Positions 9,576-19,300 of a stretch of DNA of 64,000 nt are shown here, piece by piece. Source of the DNA: CAYUIV01 sp964444925 (lineage in GTDB: Bacteria; Pseudomonadota; Gammaproteobacteria; Diplorickettsiales; Diplorickettsiaceae); NCBI GenBank assembly GCA_964444925.1, contig CAYUIV010000001.1, positions 132,183 through 196,182 of the forward strand, written 5' to 3'. Position 1 is the stretch's first letter. Each line of letters opens with the position of its first letter. The notes under the pieces are model-generated. The model was not told the origin of the DNA. It saw only the letters and a program-made list of their open reading frames with translations, and made no database searches. Made by a program: the position numbers and the translations under genes.

Positions 9576-10507
9576 TAGAGAAAAAATTACCTATAATTTG
9601 TCTAGTTGGCCCTACTGCAACAGGAAAGACGCAACTAGCACTTAATTTATTTAAGTATTTTCCTGTAGAAATTATTAGTGTCGATTCTGTTATGGTCTAT
9701 CAAGGGATGAATATTGGCACAGCAAAACCAGACCAACATATTTTATCACGTGTACCTCATCATTTAATTAATATTTGCTATCCTACACAACCATACTCTG
9801 TTGGAAAATTTTTTAAAGATGTGAAGATTTGCATCGAAAAAATTTTGAGTAATCATCGTATTCCACTGCTTGTAGGTGGCACGATGCTTTATTTTAATGC
9901 GCTACGTAAAGGATTATCTATGTTGCCTAACTCACAAAATTACTCTAATTATAGGATTGTAAGACAACAATTGGAAGAAATGTCTTTGAAAGATCTTTAT
10001 CAGAAATTAATTCAATGTGATCCTTGTACTGCAAAGCGCCTTCATCATCATGATACGCAAAGAATACAACGTGCCCTTCTTGTTTATCTTTTAACTGGTA
10101 AACCTATCACTGCTCTTTATCAAAATAAATTATCTTCTCTACCCTACGACTTAGTTTGGATTGGTTTATTACCAAAAGATCGCTCGATACTGCGAGAAAG
10201 TATTACAACGCGTTTTGAAAAAATGCTTGAGCAAGGTTTGGTTGAAGAAGTGGAAACGTTACAAAAAAAACAATATTTATTATCTGAATTACCTGCTGCT
10301 CGTTCTGTTGGATACCGTCAAGTAAAACTTTATCTCTCCGGTGCACTTGATTGGCATCAAATGAAAACACAAAGCATTACCGCAACGTGCCAATTAGCAA
10401 AGCGACAATTAACATGGCTTAGAGGGTGGAAAAACATAAAATTTTTTGATCCTAACGATTCAAATTTATTCTTAAAAGTACAGCATTGCATACGAGCTAT
10501 ATACTAG
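9569..10507 (+). CDS. miaA: tRNA dimethylallyltransferase
   Basis: MiaA adds the isopentenyl group to A37 of tRNAs reading UNN codons. The 312-residue protein begins with the P-loop GPTATGKTQLA (residues about 13-23), followed by SVDSVMVYQGMNIGTAKP, which carries the substrate-handling residues, then VGGTMLYFNAL and the C-terminal LPAARSVGYRQV. Length is typical (about 310). It overlaps the end of trmB by seven bases. It ends 13 bases before the converging tldD stop; no clear terminator is seen in the gap. Confidence 0.97.
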   Translation: MLIEKKLPIICLVGPTATGKTQLALNLFKYFPVEIISVDSVMVYQGMNIGTAKPDQHILSRVPHHLINICYPTQPYSVGKFFKDVKICIEKILSNHRIPLLVGGTMLYFNALRKGLSMLPNSQNYSNYRIVRQQLEEMSLKDLYQKLIQCDPCTAKRLHHHDTQRIQRALLVYLLTGKPITALYQNKLSSLPYDLVWIGLLPKDRSILRESITTRFEKMLEQGLVEEVETLQKKQYLLSELPAARSVGYRQVKLYLSGALDWHQMKTQSITATCQLAKRQLTWLRGWKNIKFFDPNDSNLFLKVQHCIRAIY

Positions 10508-10520
10508 AATAATCAAGGCA

Positions 10521-11954
10521 TTAAGCCGTACCACCCACGGTAATTGAATCTATTTTGATGGTTGGTTGGCCCACTGAAACTGGAACAGTTTGGCCATTTT
10601 TACCACAAAAACCTGTTTTAGAAAGTTGTAAATCATTACCTACCATAGAAATTTTTTGCATGACATCAGGTCCATTCCCAATTAGCGTTGCATTTTTCAC
10701 AGGACTTTGAATTTTACCTTTCTCAATTAAGAATGCTTGGTTTGTAGAAAAAACAAACTGACCAGACGTAATATCTACTTGTCCACCTGAAAAATTTGTT
10801 GCATATAGTCCTTTATCAACGGATGCAATAATTTCTTCAGGTAAACTGTTTCCAGGTAGAATGTAAGTATTTGTCATACGCGGCATAGGTAAATGTGCAT
10901 AAGACTCTCTACGACCGTTTCCAGTGGGTTGCATACCCATGAGTTTGGCATTTGTTCGATCTTGCATATAATTTTTTAGAATACCTTTTTCAATAAGTAC
11001 AGTGCATTGTGTCGTTGTGCCTTCATCATCAATATTTAAAGAACCACAGCTATCTAAAATAGTACCATCGTCTACAACAGTACAAAGAGCACTTGCAACT
11101 TTTTCCCCGATACGATTGCTAAAAGTAGAATTACCTTTACGATTAAAATCGCCTTCTAGACCGTGACCTACTGCTTCATGTACTAAAACACCTGGCCATC
11201 CAGATCCAAGTACCACCGGCATGATGCCTGCAGGCGCAGGTTGTGCATCTAAATTAGTTAAGGCTTGTTTGACTGCCTCTTGTGCAAGTGCAGAAGGTAT
11301 TTGGTGAGTTTGTAACATAGCATAATCTGTGCGCTGACTAATACTTGCAAACCCTTTTTCTCGTTTACCATTATGTTCAACCATAACGCTAACATTTAAA
11401 CGTACAACAGGTCTTATATCAGATGTGAGTAAACCATCATGGCGCACAAGTAGAATTACTTCATACTGTGCTTCTAAAGAAGCAGTGACTTTCTTCACAG
11501 CAGAGTTGATACTACGTGCTATTATATCGATTTGTTGTAATAATGCGCACTTTTCTTGATAAGACATCGAATTTAACGGATTTTTTGATGTATAAAACCG
11601 TTTAGGTATATTCCTTGCCGTCAATGCAACGTTTTTAGACGTTTTACCTTGTGTTGCAATAGTGCGCGCTGCTCTTACTGTATCTAATAATGTAGAAAAA
11701 TCTAAGTTTTCAGAATAAGCAGCACCGGTTGTCTCACCTGAAACAACTCGCATACCTACACCCTGCTCAAGAGAAAAAGAACCTTCTTTAATAAGACTAT
11801 TTTCTAAAAGAACTTTTTCGCTATGTATGCTCTGAAAATAACAATCGCCAATGTCAATTTGATCATTGTTCAAATAGCCAACTAATTTATACAACTCTTG
11901 GTCTGTCAGTGGAAATACTTCTCGTGCTAATGGTAATGAGATTAGGTGGTGCAT
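10521..11954 (-). CDS. tldD: Metalloprotease TldD
   Basis: TldD is the zinc-metalloprotease subunit of the TldD/TldE (PmbA) complex, which digests unfolded peptides and takes part in maturation of some microcins. The 477-residue protein shows the HEAVGHGLEGD active-site motif (HExxxH) in the middle and the conserved tail FCGKNGQTVPVSVGQP followed by a VGGTA ending. Length matches E. coli TldD (481). The ATG at 11954 leads straight into the usual N-terminal helix. The partner gene pmbA is not nearby, as is common. The gene diverges from the PilX-like gene, with 82 bases between start codons. Confidence 0.96.
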   Translation of the reverse strand: MHHLISLPLAREVFPLTDQELYKLVGYLNNDQIDIGDCYFQSIHSEKVLLENSLIKEGSFSLEQGVGMRVVSGETTGAAYSENLDFSTLLDTVRAARTIATQGKTSKNVALTARNIPKRFYTSKNPLNSMSYQEKCALLQQIDIIARSINSAVKKVTASLEAQYEVILLVRHDGLLTSDIRPVVRLNVSVMVEHNGKREKGFASISQRTDYAMLQTHQIPSALAQEAVKQALTNLDAQPAPAGIMPVVLGSGWPGVLVHEAVGHGLEGDFNRKGNSTFSNRIGEKVASALCTVVDDGTILDSCGSLNIDDEGTTTQCTVLIEKGILKNYMQDRTNAKLMGMQPTGNGRRESYAHLPMPRMTNTYILPGNSLPEEIIASVDKGLYATNFSGGQVDITSGQFVFSTNQAFLIEKGKIQSPVKNATLIGNGPDVMQKISMVGNDLQLSKTGFCGKNGQTVPVSVGQPTIKIDSITVGGTA

Positions 11955-12036
11955 AGATTATAATTGTAAAGTAATTTATGATGAAATTTAAAGTAAATTG
12001 CTCCCTCTATTTTCAACGTTTAGCACATTAAATTTG

Positions 12037-12552
12037 ATGTTTGAAAAAAAAATTTTATTATATCATTCAAAACAAAAAGGGATGATTTTACCAAGTGTTT
12101 TATTCTTTTTAACGTGCTTAGCTTTTTTGTCAAGTCAATTTCTTGCTACCCTTCCCTTAGGCAACCGTTTTATGGTTGAAAGTCACATAAAAAAAAAAGA
12201 ATTTCAAGTAGCGCAAATAGGATTGAAAAGAGGTGAAGCAAAAGTACAAGAAATGTCTTTAGAACAGCTTATTGCTTTAGAAAACAAGCATATAGACACG
12301 TTCAAAGAGCAAAATATTTCAGTCACATTATTCGTGAAAAAACTTCCTCAACGTGTTTGCGTATTACCTCAAAAAAACATGGGTCATTACTACCAAATTA
12401 CAGCTTCTGCGCAATCTTATCATTTAAAAGCAACTGATAAAAAAGGAACTTGTCTTCAAAGTGTTGTATTAATTGTAGATACGCACTGCATTTGTCCTTT
12501 GAAAGCTAAAAAACGTACAGCGGGAAGAAGTGCTTGGTGTCAACTTGCTTAG
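12037..12552 (+). CDS. PilX-like minor pilin assembly protein (tentative)
   Basis: The protein has a short basic N-terminus followed by KQKG/MILPSVLFFLTCLAFLS, which resembles a type IV prepilin: a Gly before the cleavage site and then a hydrophobic helix. There is no Glu at position +5; PilX-type minor pilins often deviate there. The remainder is a small soluble domain of about 120 residues with four cysteines, two of them in HCIC near the end. The frame is open from TTG 11998, but the ATG at 12037 gives the more compact leader. Other pilus genes are not in the window, so the name is an inference from the N-terminus and general shape. The stop lies only three bases from the converging greA stop. 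Confidence 0.45.
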   Translation: MFEKKILLYHSKQKGMILPSVLFFLTCLAFLSSQFLATLPLGNRFMVESHIKKKEFQVAQIGLKRGEAKVQEMSLEQLIALENKHIDTFKEQNISVTLFVKKLPQRVCVLPQKNMGHYYQITASAQSYHLKATDKKGTCLQSVVLIVDTHCICPLKAKKRTAGRSAWCQLA

Positions 12553-12555
12553 AAT

Positions 12556-13032
12556 TTAAATATACTCAATATTGATAATCTCAAAAGAGTGAGTGCCTAT
12601 TGGAATGTGTACAGTCGCTTGGTCGCCTATTTCTTTGCCAATTAATGCTTTAGCAACGGGCGATTGAAAAGAAATTTTCCTATTTTGAATATTTGATTCA
12701 TCTTCCCCTACAATTTGATAAACAACCTTCTCTTTCGTTTCTATGTTCATCAAATGAATTGTTGATCCAAAAACTACCTTTCCCGTGTTAGTGAGTTGAC
12801 TGGGATCAATAATTTGGTTATTGGCAAGCTTTTGTTCAATTCGAGCAATATTTCTTTCTATGAAACTTTGTTGTTCTTTAGCTGCGTGATATTCTGCATT
12901 TTCTTTCAAATCGCCATGTGCACGTGCCTCTTCAATTGCTTTAATGACTGTTAAACGATCTTGTGTTTTAAGGCGTTGTAGCATCTCTTTAAGAGACTGA
13001 GCGCCTTTTTTTGTCATGGGATGCTTTGGCAT
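12556..13032 (-). CDS. greA: Transcription elongation factor GreA
   Basis: GreA enters the RNA polymerase secondary channel and stimulates cleavage of backtracked transcripts. Starting at the ATG at 13032 gives 158 residues, the same length as E. coli GreA, with [11 protein letters not shown] aligning to the E. coli start MQAIPMTLRGA. The frame is open upstream and another ATG lies immediately before (13035), but those would overlap or abut dnaJ unnecessarily. The coiled-coil tip [15 protein letters not shown] carries the acidic pair needed for cleavage. The C-terminal domain ([11 protein letters not shown]) is complete. It follows dnaJ by 17 bases, so greA may be read through from the heat-shock operon. 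Confidence 0.95.
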   Translation of the reverse strand: MPKHPMTKKGAQSLKEMLQRLKTQDRLTVIKAIEEARAHGDLKENAEYHAAKEQQSFIERNIARIEQKLANNQIIDPSQLTNTGKVVFGSTIHLMNIETKEKVVYQIVGEDESNIQNRKISFQSPVAKALIGKEIGDQATVHIPIGTHSFEIINIEYI

Positions 13033-13049
13033 CATAGTTACTTTATTTG

Positions 13050-14210
13050 TTAGAGAGTGAAAAAGTCTTTTACTGCTATTTGCCAACGGTTCATACTTGG
13101 ATAGTGCTTATTACTATCTTTCAGACTGTCCTTAAATTTTTGTAGCAAATGAATTTGTTCTTGATTTAAGTGAGAGGGTAATTCAATTGTTAATGTTAAG
13201 TAAAGATCACCAGCACCTTTATACCCGCCTTGAGGCACTCCCTTACCACGCAATTTTAGTATTTTTCCATTCTGTGTGGCAGGTGGAACTTGAAGACGTA
13301 TTTTTCCTTCCAAAGTAGGTACTTCAATAGTACCACCTAGGGCAGCTGTTTCGTAGGAAAGAGGCATATCAGCATAAAGATCATTACCTTTTCTTTTGAA
13401 AAGGGTGTGCGTATTAAGATGAAAACGAACGTAAAGATCTCCTGTAGATCCTCCTCTTATTCCTGCTTCTCCTTCCCCTTTCAAACATATTTCATGCCCT
13501 TCATAGACCCCAATTGGAATATCTACTTTTAATGTACGCATCTCTCGTACTTGTCCACTACCACGACAAGCAAGACAAGGTGGACTAGTACGTTGTTGAC
13601 CTTGGCCCTGACAGTCAGAACAAGTTTGCTGGGTTCTAAAAGGCCCATATTGGGCATAAATATTTCCACTTCCTTTGCAGGTAGAACAGGTGATAGGTTT
13701 AGCATTTCCTTGAGAACCCGACCCAAGGCATTGTTGACAGCTACCTAAACGTGGAATTTGAATATTAACCTGTTTTCCAAATAGTGTCGCTTTCAAATCA
13801 ATAGCTAAATCGTATCGTAAATCAGAACCTCTTTGAGCGTAAGTACTGCTTCCACGAGATTGCCTACTGCTTCCAAACTCTTTAAATATGCTATTGATGT
13901 CAAAATCATTGAATACATCACTGAAATTAAATTGATTGGAAGAGTCCTGGCTTTGCCCAGAAGCAGCTCTTTCAAAACTAGCATGGCCTACTTGATCATA
14001 CAAAGTTCGCTGTTCTGCATTTGAAAGAACTTTATACGCTTTTTCCACATTTTCTAATTCTTCTTTACGTTTTGCTTTTTCTGCTTTACTTGCATTTTTA
14101 TCTTCTCGATCAGGATGCAATCGCATCCTGTGCCGACGCATTGCTTTTTTAATTTCCTCATCTGAAGCTTGCTGAGAAACGCCAAGCGTTGAGTAAAAAT
14201 CTTGACTCAT
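13050..14210 (-). CDS. dnaJ: Chaperone protein DnaJ
   Basis: DnaJ is the Hsp40 cochaperone that delivers substrates to DnaK and stimulates its ATPase. The 386-residue protein has a J-domain (residues about 4-75) with an intact HPD in RLHPDRE, a Gly/Phe/Ser-rich linker around residues 85-130, four CXXCXGXG zinc repeats ([32 protein letters not shown]), and the C-terminal substrate domains. The J-domain has a slightly longer helix II-III loop rich in Lys and Glu than E. coli DnaJ. It starts nine bases after the dnaK stop and ends 17 bases before greA. Confidence 0.97.
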   Translation of the reverse strand: MSQDFYSTLGVSQQASDEEIKKAMRRHRMRLHPDREDKNASKAEKAKRKEELENVEKAYKVLSNAEQRTLYDQVGHASFERAASGQSQDSSNQFNFSDVFNDFDINSIFKEFGSSRQSRGSSTYAQRGSDLRYDLAIDLKATLFGKQVNIQIPRLGSCQQCLGSGSQGNAKPITCSTCKGSGNIYAQYGPFRTQQTCSDCQGQGQQRTSPPCLACRGSGQVREMRTLKVDIPIGVYEGHEICLKGEGEAGIRGGSTGDLYVRFHLNTHTLFKRKGNDLYADMPLSYETAALGGTIEVPTLEGKIRLQVPPATQNGKILKLRGKGVPQGGYKGAGDLYLTLTIELPSHLNQEQIHLLQKFKDSLKDSNKHYPSMNRWQIAVKDFFTL

Positions 14211-14219
14211 AAAAAAGGC

Positions 14220-16178
14220 CTATTCTTCAGATTTATCTTTGACTTCTTCAAACTCTGCATCCGCTGCATCTGTTTTGCTATCAGCGTCATTCTCTGTTGT
14301 TTGGGCCGCTGTATCAGATTGCGCCGTCTCGGAAGTAGGCGCTGCATACAGACGTTCTGACATCTGACCTGAAAGATCCGTTAATATTTTTAACTTTTCT
14401 TCAATAGCTGCTTTGTCTTCTGATTTTAATACTTCTTCAAGTGCTTTAGTAGCTACTTCAAGTTTTTCTTTCTCTTCGCTTGTAATTTTATCTCCTGCGT
14501 CCTTCATAGCTTTAACTGTCGCATCTAGGATACTTTGAGCAGTATTTTTTGTTTGAATTAATTGAACGAATGCCTGATCTTTTTCCTTATATTGTTCTGC
14601 GTCTTGCTTCATTTTTTCAATTTCTTCAGGCGTTAATCCGCCACTACCAGTCACTTTGATGGATTGTTCTTTACCGGTTGTTTTGTCTTTTGCAGAAACA
14701 TGCAAGATACTATCGGCGTCAATCTCAAACGTTACTTCAATTTGAGGCGTACCTCGAGGTGCTGGAGGGATATCCGTTAAATCAAAACGTCCAAGCGATT
14801 TATTTCCAGAAGCCATCTCGCGCTCACCTTGTAAGATATGAATAGTAACCGCCGTTTGATTGTTTTCAGCAGTTGAGAATACTTGCTGTGCTTTTGTTGG
14901 AATAGTTGTATTTTTCTCAATCAATTTTGTTGTAATACCCCCTTGTGTTTCGATTCCTAAAGATAAAGGTGTGACATCCAATAGTAAAACATCTTTAACA
15001 TCGCCTGACAGTACACCTGCTTGAATTGCAGCTCCCAATGCAACGGCTTCGTCAGGATTAATATCGCGACGTGGTTTTCGACCAAAGAATTTTTCAACCG
15101 CCTCTTGCACCTTTGGCATACGCGTTTGACCTCCTACAAGGATCACTTCGTTGATTTGGCTAATATTTAGCTTCGCATCTTTAAGAGCTGTTTCGCAAGG
15201 TACTATGGTTCGTGCAATTAAATTTTGAACAAGTCCTTCGAGCTTTGCGCGCGTTATGGAAATATCTAAGTGCTTTGGTCCTGAACTGTCAGCAGTAATA
15301 AAAGGTATATTGATGGTTGTTTCTAATGTTGAAGATAGTTCAATTTTTGCCTTCTCAACGGCTTCTTTTAATCGTTGTTTTGCGTCCTTGTACTGACTAA
15401 GGTCAATTCCTTGTTCCGCTTTAAACTGTGAAATACAATAGTTTATCAAAGCATTGTCAAAATCTTCACCACCTAAAGAGGTATCACCATTGGTTGAAAG
15501 TACTTCCACTTGTGTTTCACCATCTACTTTTGCAATTTCGATAATAGAAATATCAAAGGTACCTCCTCCTAAATCATATACGGCAATTTTAGAATCTTGG
15601 CTTTGTTTTTTATCCAAACCGTAAGCTAATGCGGCAGCGGTGGGTTCGTTGATAACGCGTATGATATCAAGGCCAATGGCTGCGCCAGCATTTTTTGTTG
15701 CTGTGCGTTCTTGATCATTAAAGTAAGCAGGCACAGTTACAACAGCTTTTTTTATTTCCTCAGGTTTAACACCAAGGTGAGCAGCAGAAATCTCTCTCAT
15801 CTCCTGTAAAATTTTTGAAGCCACTTTTTCAACTGACCATGTTTCATTGTTTAAGTTAATTGCAGCTTGGCCATTTTTACCGCGGACTATTTCGTAGGCT
15901 ACGGATTTTGCATAGTTTTTGACGGCTGGTTCGTCAAATTGTTTTCCGATAATACGCTTTGTTGCAAATAGTGTATTTAAAGGGTCCGTAATGGCTTGGC
16001 GTTTTGCAGGTTCACCGATAATCTCTTCTCCTTTTTTAGTAATTGCAAACACCGAAGGTGTCGTACGCTTACCTTGATTGTTATTAATAATTTCTGGTCC
16101 GTTTGATCCCATGCAAGCCGCTGCTGAATTTGTCGTACCTAAATCGATACCAATCACATTTTCTTTCTTTACAGACAT
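14220..16178 (-). CDS. dnaK: Chaperone protein DnaK (Hsp70)
   Basis: DnaK binds exposed hydrophobic segments of proteins in an ATP-controlled cycle with DnaJ and GrpE. The 652-residue protein starts [18 protein letters not shown], has phosphate 2 and adenosine motifs ([22 protein letters not shown]), the linker [13 protein letters not shown], the substrate-binding beta domain and an alpha lid ending in the acidic tail [11 protein letters not shown]. Length is close to the usual 638-644. The ribosome binding site is TTGAGGAAC upstream of the ATG at 16178. It lies 79 bases downstream of grpE and nine upstream of dnaJ, forming a grpE-dnaK-dnaJ cluster. Confidence 0.98.
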   Translation of the reverse strand: MSVKKENVIGIDLGTTNSAAACMGSNGPEIINNNQGKRTTPSVFAITKKGEEIIGEPAKRQAITDPLNTLFATKRIIGKQFDEPAVKNYAKSVAYEIVRGKNGQAAINLNNETWSVEKVASKILQEMREISAAHLGVKPEEIKKAVVTVPAYFNDQERTATKNAGAAIGLDIIRVINEPTAAALAYGLDKKQSQDSKIAVYDLGGGTFDISIIEIAKVDGETQVEVLSTNGDTSLGGEDFDNALINYCISQFKAEQGIDLSQYKDAKQRLKEAVEKAKIELSSTLETTINIPFITADSSGPKHLDISITRAKLEGLVQNLIARTIVPCETALKDAKLNISQINEVILVGGQTRMPKVQEAVEKFFGRKPRRDINPDEAVALGAAIQAGVLSGDVKDVLLLDVTPLSLGIETQGGITTKLIEKNTTIPTKAQQVFSTAENNQTAVTIHILQGEREMASGNKSLGRFDLTDIPPAPRGTPQIEVTFEIDADSILHVSAKDKTTGKEQSIKVTGSGGLTPEEIEKMKQDAEQYKEKDQAFVQLIQTKNTAQSILDATVKAMKDAGDKITSEEKEKLEVATKALEEVLKSEDKAAIEEKLKILTDLSGQMSERLYAAPTSETAQSDTAAQTTENDADSKTDAADAEFEEVKDKSEE

Positions 16179-16257
16179 AATAAATTGTTCCTCAAATAAA
16201 AACTAAAGCTAAACTAACCCAAACATAACGATGAAAAAAAAATTTTCAAGTTGTGAA

Positions 16258-16938
16258 TTATGATTTATCGTCAAAATTTTCTTCTTGCATTTTATAGACA
16301 ACGACCATGGCAGGCCTAATAATGCGATCATGTAGTTTATAGCCTTCTTGTAAAACATTGGCTATCTTGCCATCTTGCGTTTGTTCTTGTGTATTGATTG
16401 TACTGACTGCGGAGTGGATATTAGGATCAAAGTCAGAATCTTTTTGTATATTCATAGTAATCAGGCCAAAACTTTTCATATGATCAATACAATATTTTAA
16501 TGTGCGTGTATTGCCTTCTTGCAACTGTTTAAAATTTTTTGCTAAATGACTTGCCGTGAGTATATCCATGGTAGGAATAATAAATTCTTTTACAATATGC
16601 TCTACGCCATACTTTTGTTTCTCTTCTAATGCTCTTTTGTGTTTGCGTAACATATTTTGCATATCTGCCTGAGCATATTGCAATTCTTTTTCTAACTTTT
16701 TAATCTGCTCGAGTGCTTCTTGTAACTCAAGGGACTGTGGCAATTCTTCTATAGTTTCATTCTCTTGTGGTACCTCTGGAACAGGTGTTGCAGAGTCATT
16801 GTGGGTTTCATTTACATCTGATTCTTCTGTTGTTTCTTCTGCAATAGTTTTCCATTTATTTTGAATAGGTGTGTCTTCTTGTTCTGTTTTTTGCAGTTCT
16901 TCAGTGTTATCTTGTTGTATATTCGAATCGTTTGTCAT
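16258..16938 (-). CDS. grpE: Nucleotide exchange factor GrpE
   Basis: GrpE releases ADP from DnaK. The coding frame extends upstream to 16977, but the ATG at 16938 (MTNDSNIQQDN) is preferred: it is preceded by a GAGA-type ribosome binding site, and it lies downstream of the sigma-32-like promoter at 16981-17006. This gives 226 residues: an acidic disordered N-terminus of about 80 residues, a long coiled coil (about 85-130, ELQEALEQIKKLEKELQYAQ) and the beta domain ending IIRPAMVVVYK. It is somewhat longer than E. coli GrpE (197) because of the acidic N-terminus. First gene of the heat-shock cluster. Confidence 0.94.
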   Translation of the reverse strand: MTNDSNIQQDNTEELQKTEQEDTPIQNKWKTIAEETTEESDVNETHNDSATPVPEVPQENETIEELPQSLELQEALEQIKKLEKELQYAQADMQNMLRKHKRALEEKQKYGVEHIVKEFIIPTMDILTASHLAKNFKQLQEGNTRTLKYCIDHMKSFGLITMNIQKDSDFDPNIHSAVSTINTQEQTQDGKIANVLQEGYKLHDRIIRPAMVVVYKMQEENFDDKS

Positions 16939-16980
16939 ATAAAATTCTCGTTGGCAAATCAATGAATCATAAAGCAAAGC

Positions 16981-17006
16981 ATGGGGATGTATTTTTTAGA
17001 TTCAAG
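16981..17006 (-). promoter_or_regulatory. Heat-shock (sigma-32) promoter for grpE-dnaK-dnaJ
   Basis: On the minus strand CTTGAA (17006-17001) is followed after 14 bases by CCCCAT (16986-16981). These equal the sigma-32 -35 and -10 core elements with accepted spacing. The -35 element overlaps the suhB stop codon (17002-17004). Transcription would begin about 40 bases upstream of the grpE ATG at 16938. This implies that an RpoH homolog is encoded elsewhere in the genome. Confidence 0.8.
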
Positions 17007-17793
17007 TTAGCGTAAACATTTCTTTATCGAGTGCGACCAGCACATCTATTAGTTTAGGATTAGCTGCAATAATTTTGCCTGTATTCAAATAATCATTGGT
17101 TTTTTCCCTATCATGTACCATACCTCCTGCTTCTTGAATCATAAGTGTTCCTGCTGCAATATCCCATAACTTAGAAGCAGAACAGGAAATAAAACCATCC
17201 AAACGTCCTGCAGCAACATATGCTAATCCTAATGCAACGGATCCTAAACAACGGATACCACTTTTTTTAAATGTGAGTATTTTTGAAAACGCACTCCAAT
17301 AATCTAAGTCTATTTTATTTTGTGAAGGACTATTTAAATAAATAAGTGATTTTCGTAAGTGTAGCTGTAGACTGACTCTTAAACGTTTTTGATTGAGGCG
17401 AGCGCCTTGCCCACGACTTGCGATAAATGTTTCCTGCATCAAAGGATTATAAATTAAAGCTTGTTCAACAATATTGTTTTTCTTAACTGCAATAGAAATA
17501 GCGCAGTCATATGAACCGTGTATAAAATTATTTGTGCCATCTAATGGATCGATAATCCAAAGATAATCACTATTTCCTTGAATCATACCGCTTTCTTCTG
17601 CCAGAATATGATGTGTTGGATAAGCTGAGCGAATATGCTGAATAATCAGCTGTTCAACTTCATGATCCACCTCAGTAGAAAAGCTTTCATTTTTCTCGTA
17701 GGTTTTGATACGTTTCAATGACTTTGAAGCTTGTATGATACGCTGACCTGCAGCACGTGCGGCCTGATCTGCAATAGTCAAGAAAGGATGCAT
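17002..17793 (-). CDS. suhB: Inositol-1-monophosphatase family protein SuhB
   Basis: SuhB is a Mg-dependent inositol monophosphatase-fold protein; in E. coli it also joins the ribosomal RNA antitermination complex. The 263-residue protein shows the metal-binding motifs LAEESG (about residues 64-69), IIDPLDGTNNFIHG (about 81-94) and the C-terminal LWDIAAGTLMIQEAGG (about 207-222). Length matches the family (267). The ATG at 17793 gives the usual N-terminus MHPFLTIADQAARAAG. The 3' end contains the -35 element of the grpE heat-shock promoter. Confidence 0.94.
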   Translation of the reverse strand: MHPFLTIADQAARAAGQRIIQASKSLKRIKTYEKNESFSTEVDHEVEQLIIQHIRSAYPTHHILAEESGMIQGNSDYLWIIDPLDGTNNFIHGSYDCAISIAVKKNNIVEQALIYNPLMQETFIASRGQGARLNQKRLRVSLQLHLRKSLIYLNSPSQNKIDLDYWSAFSKILTFKKSGIRCLGSVALGLAYVAAGRLDGFISCSASKLWDIAAGTLMIQEAGGMVHDREKTNDYLNTGKIIAANPKLIDVLVALDKEMFTLT

Positions 17794-17836
17794 GATTTTC
17801 TAATAGGAATGATTCAAGTGAAATAAAGAAAAGCAG

Positions 17837-17850
17837 CATAGCATGCTATG
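17837..17850. other. 14-bp perfect palindrome between MFS gene and suhB
   Basis: CATAGCATGCTATG is a perfect inverted repeat in the 72-base gap between the MFS stop (17866) and the suhB start (17793). It could be an operator-like site for suhB or part of a weak RNA hairpin. No T-run follows on either strand, so it is not a typical terminator. Chance occurrence is possible. Confidence 0.3.
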
Positions 17851-17865
17851 GAAACTCAACCAAGA

Positions 17866-19137
17866 TTATTGATCTTGCCTTCGATGCAATGGCTCTCGAA
17901 TAAATACTACCAATATCACAGAGAAGAGTAGATAAAAAGGTAAAAGGCTAAACGCAAAGCGATATGCCTCTGTTGTAAACAAGGTGATCTCTGTGATCAT
18001 TTTCTCTCGTTGATAGAAATCGAGTAATTTTCCTATGACGGGTTCAGTAATTGCAGTAATCATCACACCCCCTGTATTTAAAAACGTGATTAACGTAGCC
18101 GTTGTTTTCGTGGCATTGATATCCTTTCCAAGCGAAAAACCAAGCATTAAAGGCCCGGTTGCAACCCCCAAGACAAAAAGTAATACGCTCACTGTGAATG
18201 TAGAAAACGAATAGTAAAGCAAACAATAAGTGATAAAAAGTGCAATAATATTACCGATCAGCATGAAGCTTTTTTTATTGTCATATTGATCTGAAAGAAA
18301 ACCGATAATAGGACTTCCAAAGCCAAATCCTAGAAAAATACAGGCACTTAATAATGTCGCATACGTGCTATTAATCGCGTTACTTTGCTGTAGAAAAGCA
18401 ACACCCCACGTTCCTGAAAATAAGCCAAGAGGTGAAAAGGCAAGACCATTATAAAATGCAAGTAACCAATTTTGTGGATTCTGTAAAATGTATTTTACAT
18501 CTATCCATTGTATCGTGGAGTGAGTATCAGTCTCTTTTTTTATTAGTTGTTTCCGCGGGTAACGTAGAGAGAGAGCAAAAAATAAAACCATAAGTAGTAC
18601 ACCGATCATACTACAACCAGCTAATACAAAGCGCCAACCATAGTAGTTGATCAATTGTAAAAAAGGCACTTGCCCGGTGATAATACCGAGGGTAACCGCT
18701 GTTGCAAGCAGGCCACTGGCGAAAGAGAAAGCATGAGGTGCAAGCAAGATACTGGCCACTTTAAAATAACTAGCGGCTGCAAACGCACCACCTATTCCCA
18801 TAAAGGCTCGAGAAAGCAATGCGCTATAAAGGTGATGAGAACAGGCAAGACCCACTGCTCCTACACTACATAAGGCTAGTGCAACACTGATTAAACGAAA
18901 AGGATTATAGCTGTCTAATAAATAACCTACAAAAAATTGAGTCACGACTAAAGCGTAAAGGAATGCGGCGGATAAATGCCCTGCGCTTATTCCATCCATC
19001 TGAAAATCTTGCATTACAATGGAGGTGATGCTACTCAAAGAAACTTGTAAAACGTATTTATAAATGACAAACACATTACAAAGTAAAAGAATCCACCAGG
19101 GTAAAAAAGTGGTTTGAGAAGAAAAAGTGTTTTTCAT
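17866..19137 (-). CDS. MFS transporter, Legionella/Coxiella-type family
   Basis: A 423-residue major facilitator protein with about twelve membrane helices. The loop 2-3 motif VGYLLDSYNPFRLIS and the helix 4 sequence SRAFMGIGGAFAAASYFKVASI resemble the paralogous MFS gene at 7612-8901, including the YKYVLQVSLSSI stretch in helix 1, which parallels YEYLLRILPSV there. The ATG at 19137 gives a short polar N-terminus before helix 1. The substrate is unknown. It is transcribed toward suhB with a 72-base gap, and it is divergent from the exported-protein paralog array that begins at 19301. Confidence 0.85.
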   Translation of the reverse strand: MKNTFSSQTTFLPWWILLLCNVFVIYKYVLQVSLSSITSIVMQDFQMDGISAGHLSAAFLYALVVTQFFVGYLLDSYNPFRLISVALALCSVGAVGLACSHHLYSALLSRAFMGIGGAFAAASYFKVASILLAPHAFSFASGLLATAVTLGIITGQVPFLQLINYYGWRFVLAGCSMIGVLLMVLFFALSLRYPRKQLIKKETDTHSTIQWIDVKYILQNPQNWLLAFYNGLAFSPLGLFSGTWGVAFLQQSNAINSTYATLLSACIFLGFGFGSPIIGFLSDQYDNKKSFMLIGNIIALFITYCLLYYSFSTFTVSVLLFVLGVATGPLMLGFSLGKDINATKTTATLITFLNTGGVMITAITEPVIGKLLDFYQREKMITEITLFTTEAYRFAFSLLPFYLLFSVILVVFIREPLHRRQDQ

Positions 19138-19300
19138 TAATTTGCAATTTACTATTTCGATTTTCTTAGTATATTATTTGATTAAAAACAAAAACTACCA
19201 TGTATTCAAAACAGTAAGCCTTTATACCCTTGTTTCACATTTTCTACAACCAAGATATGGTTACGATAACAAATCATCCCTTACTCTATTCAATTACTTC

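Noticed and set aside
16220..16250. Possible second sigma-32 promoter upstream of dnaK
   Set aside because: CTTGAA is present at 16250-16245 (minus) but no CCCCAT-like element lies 13-15 bases downstream.
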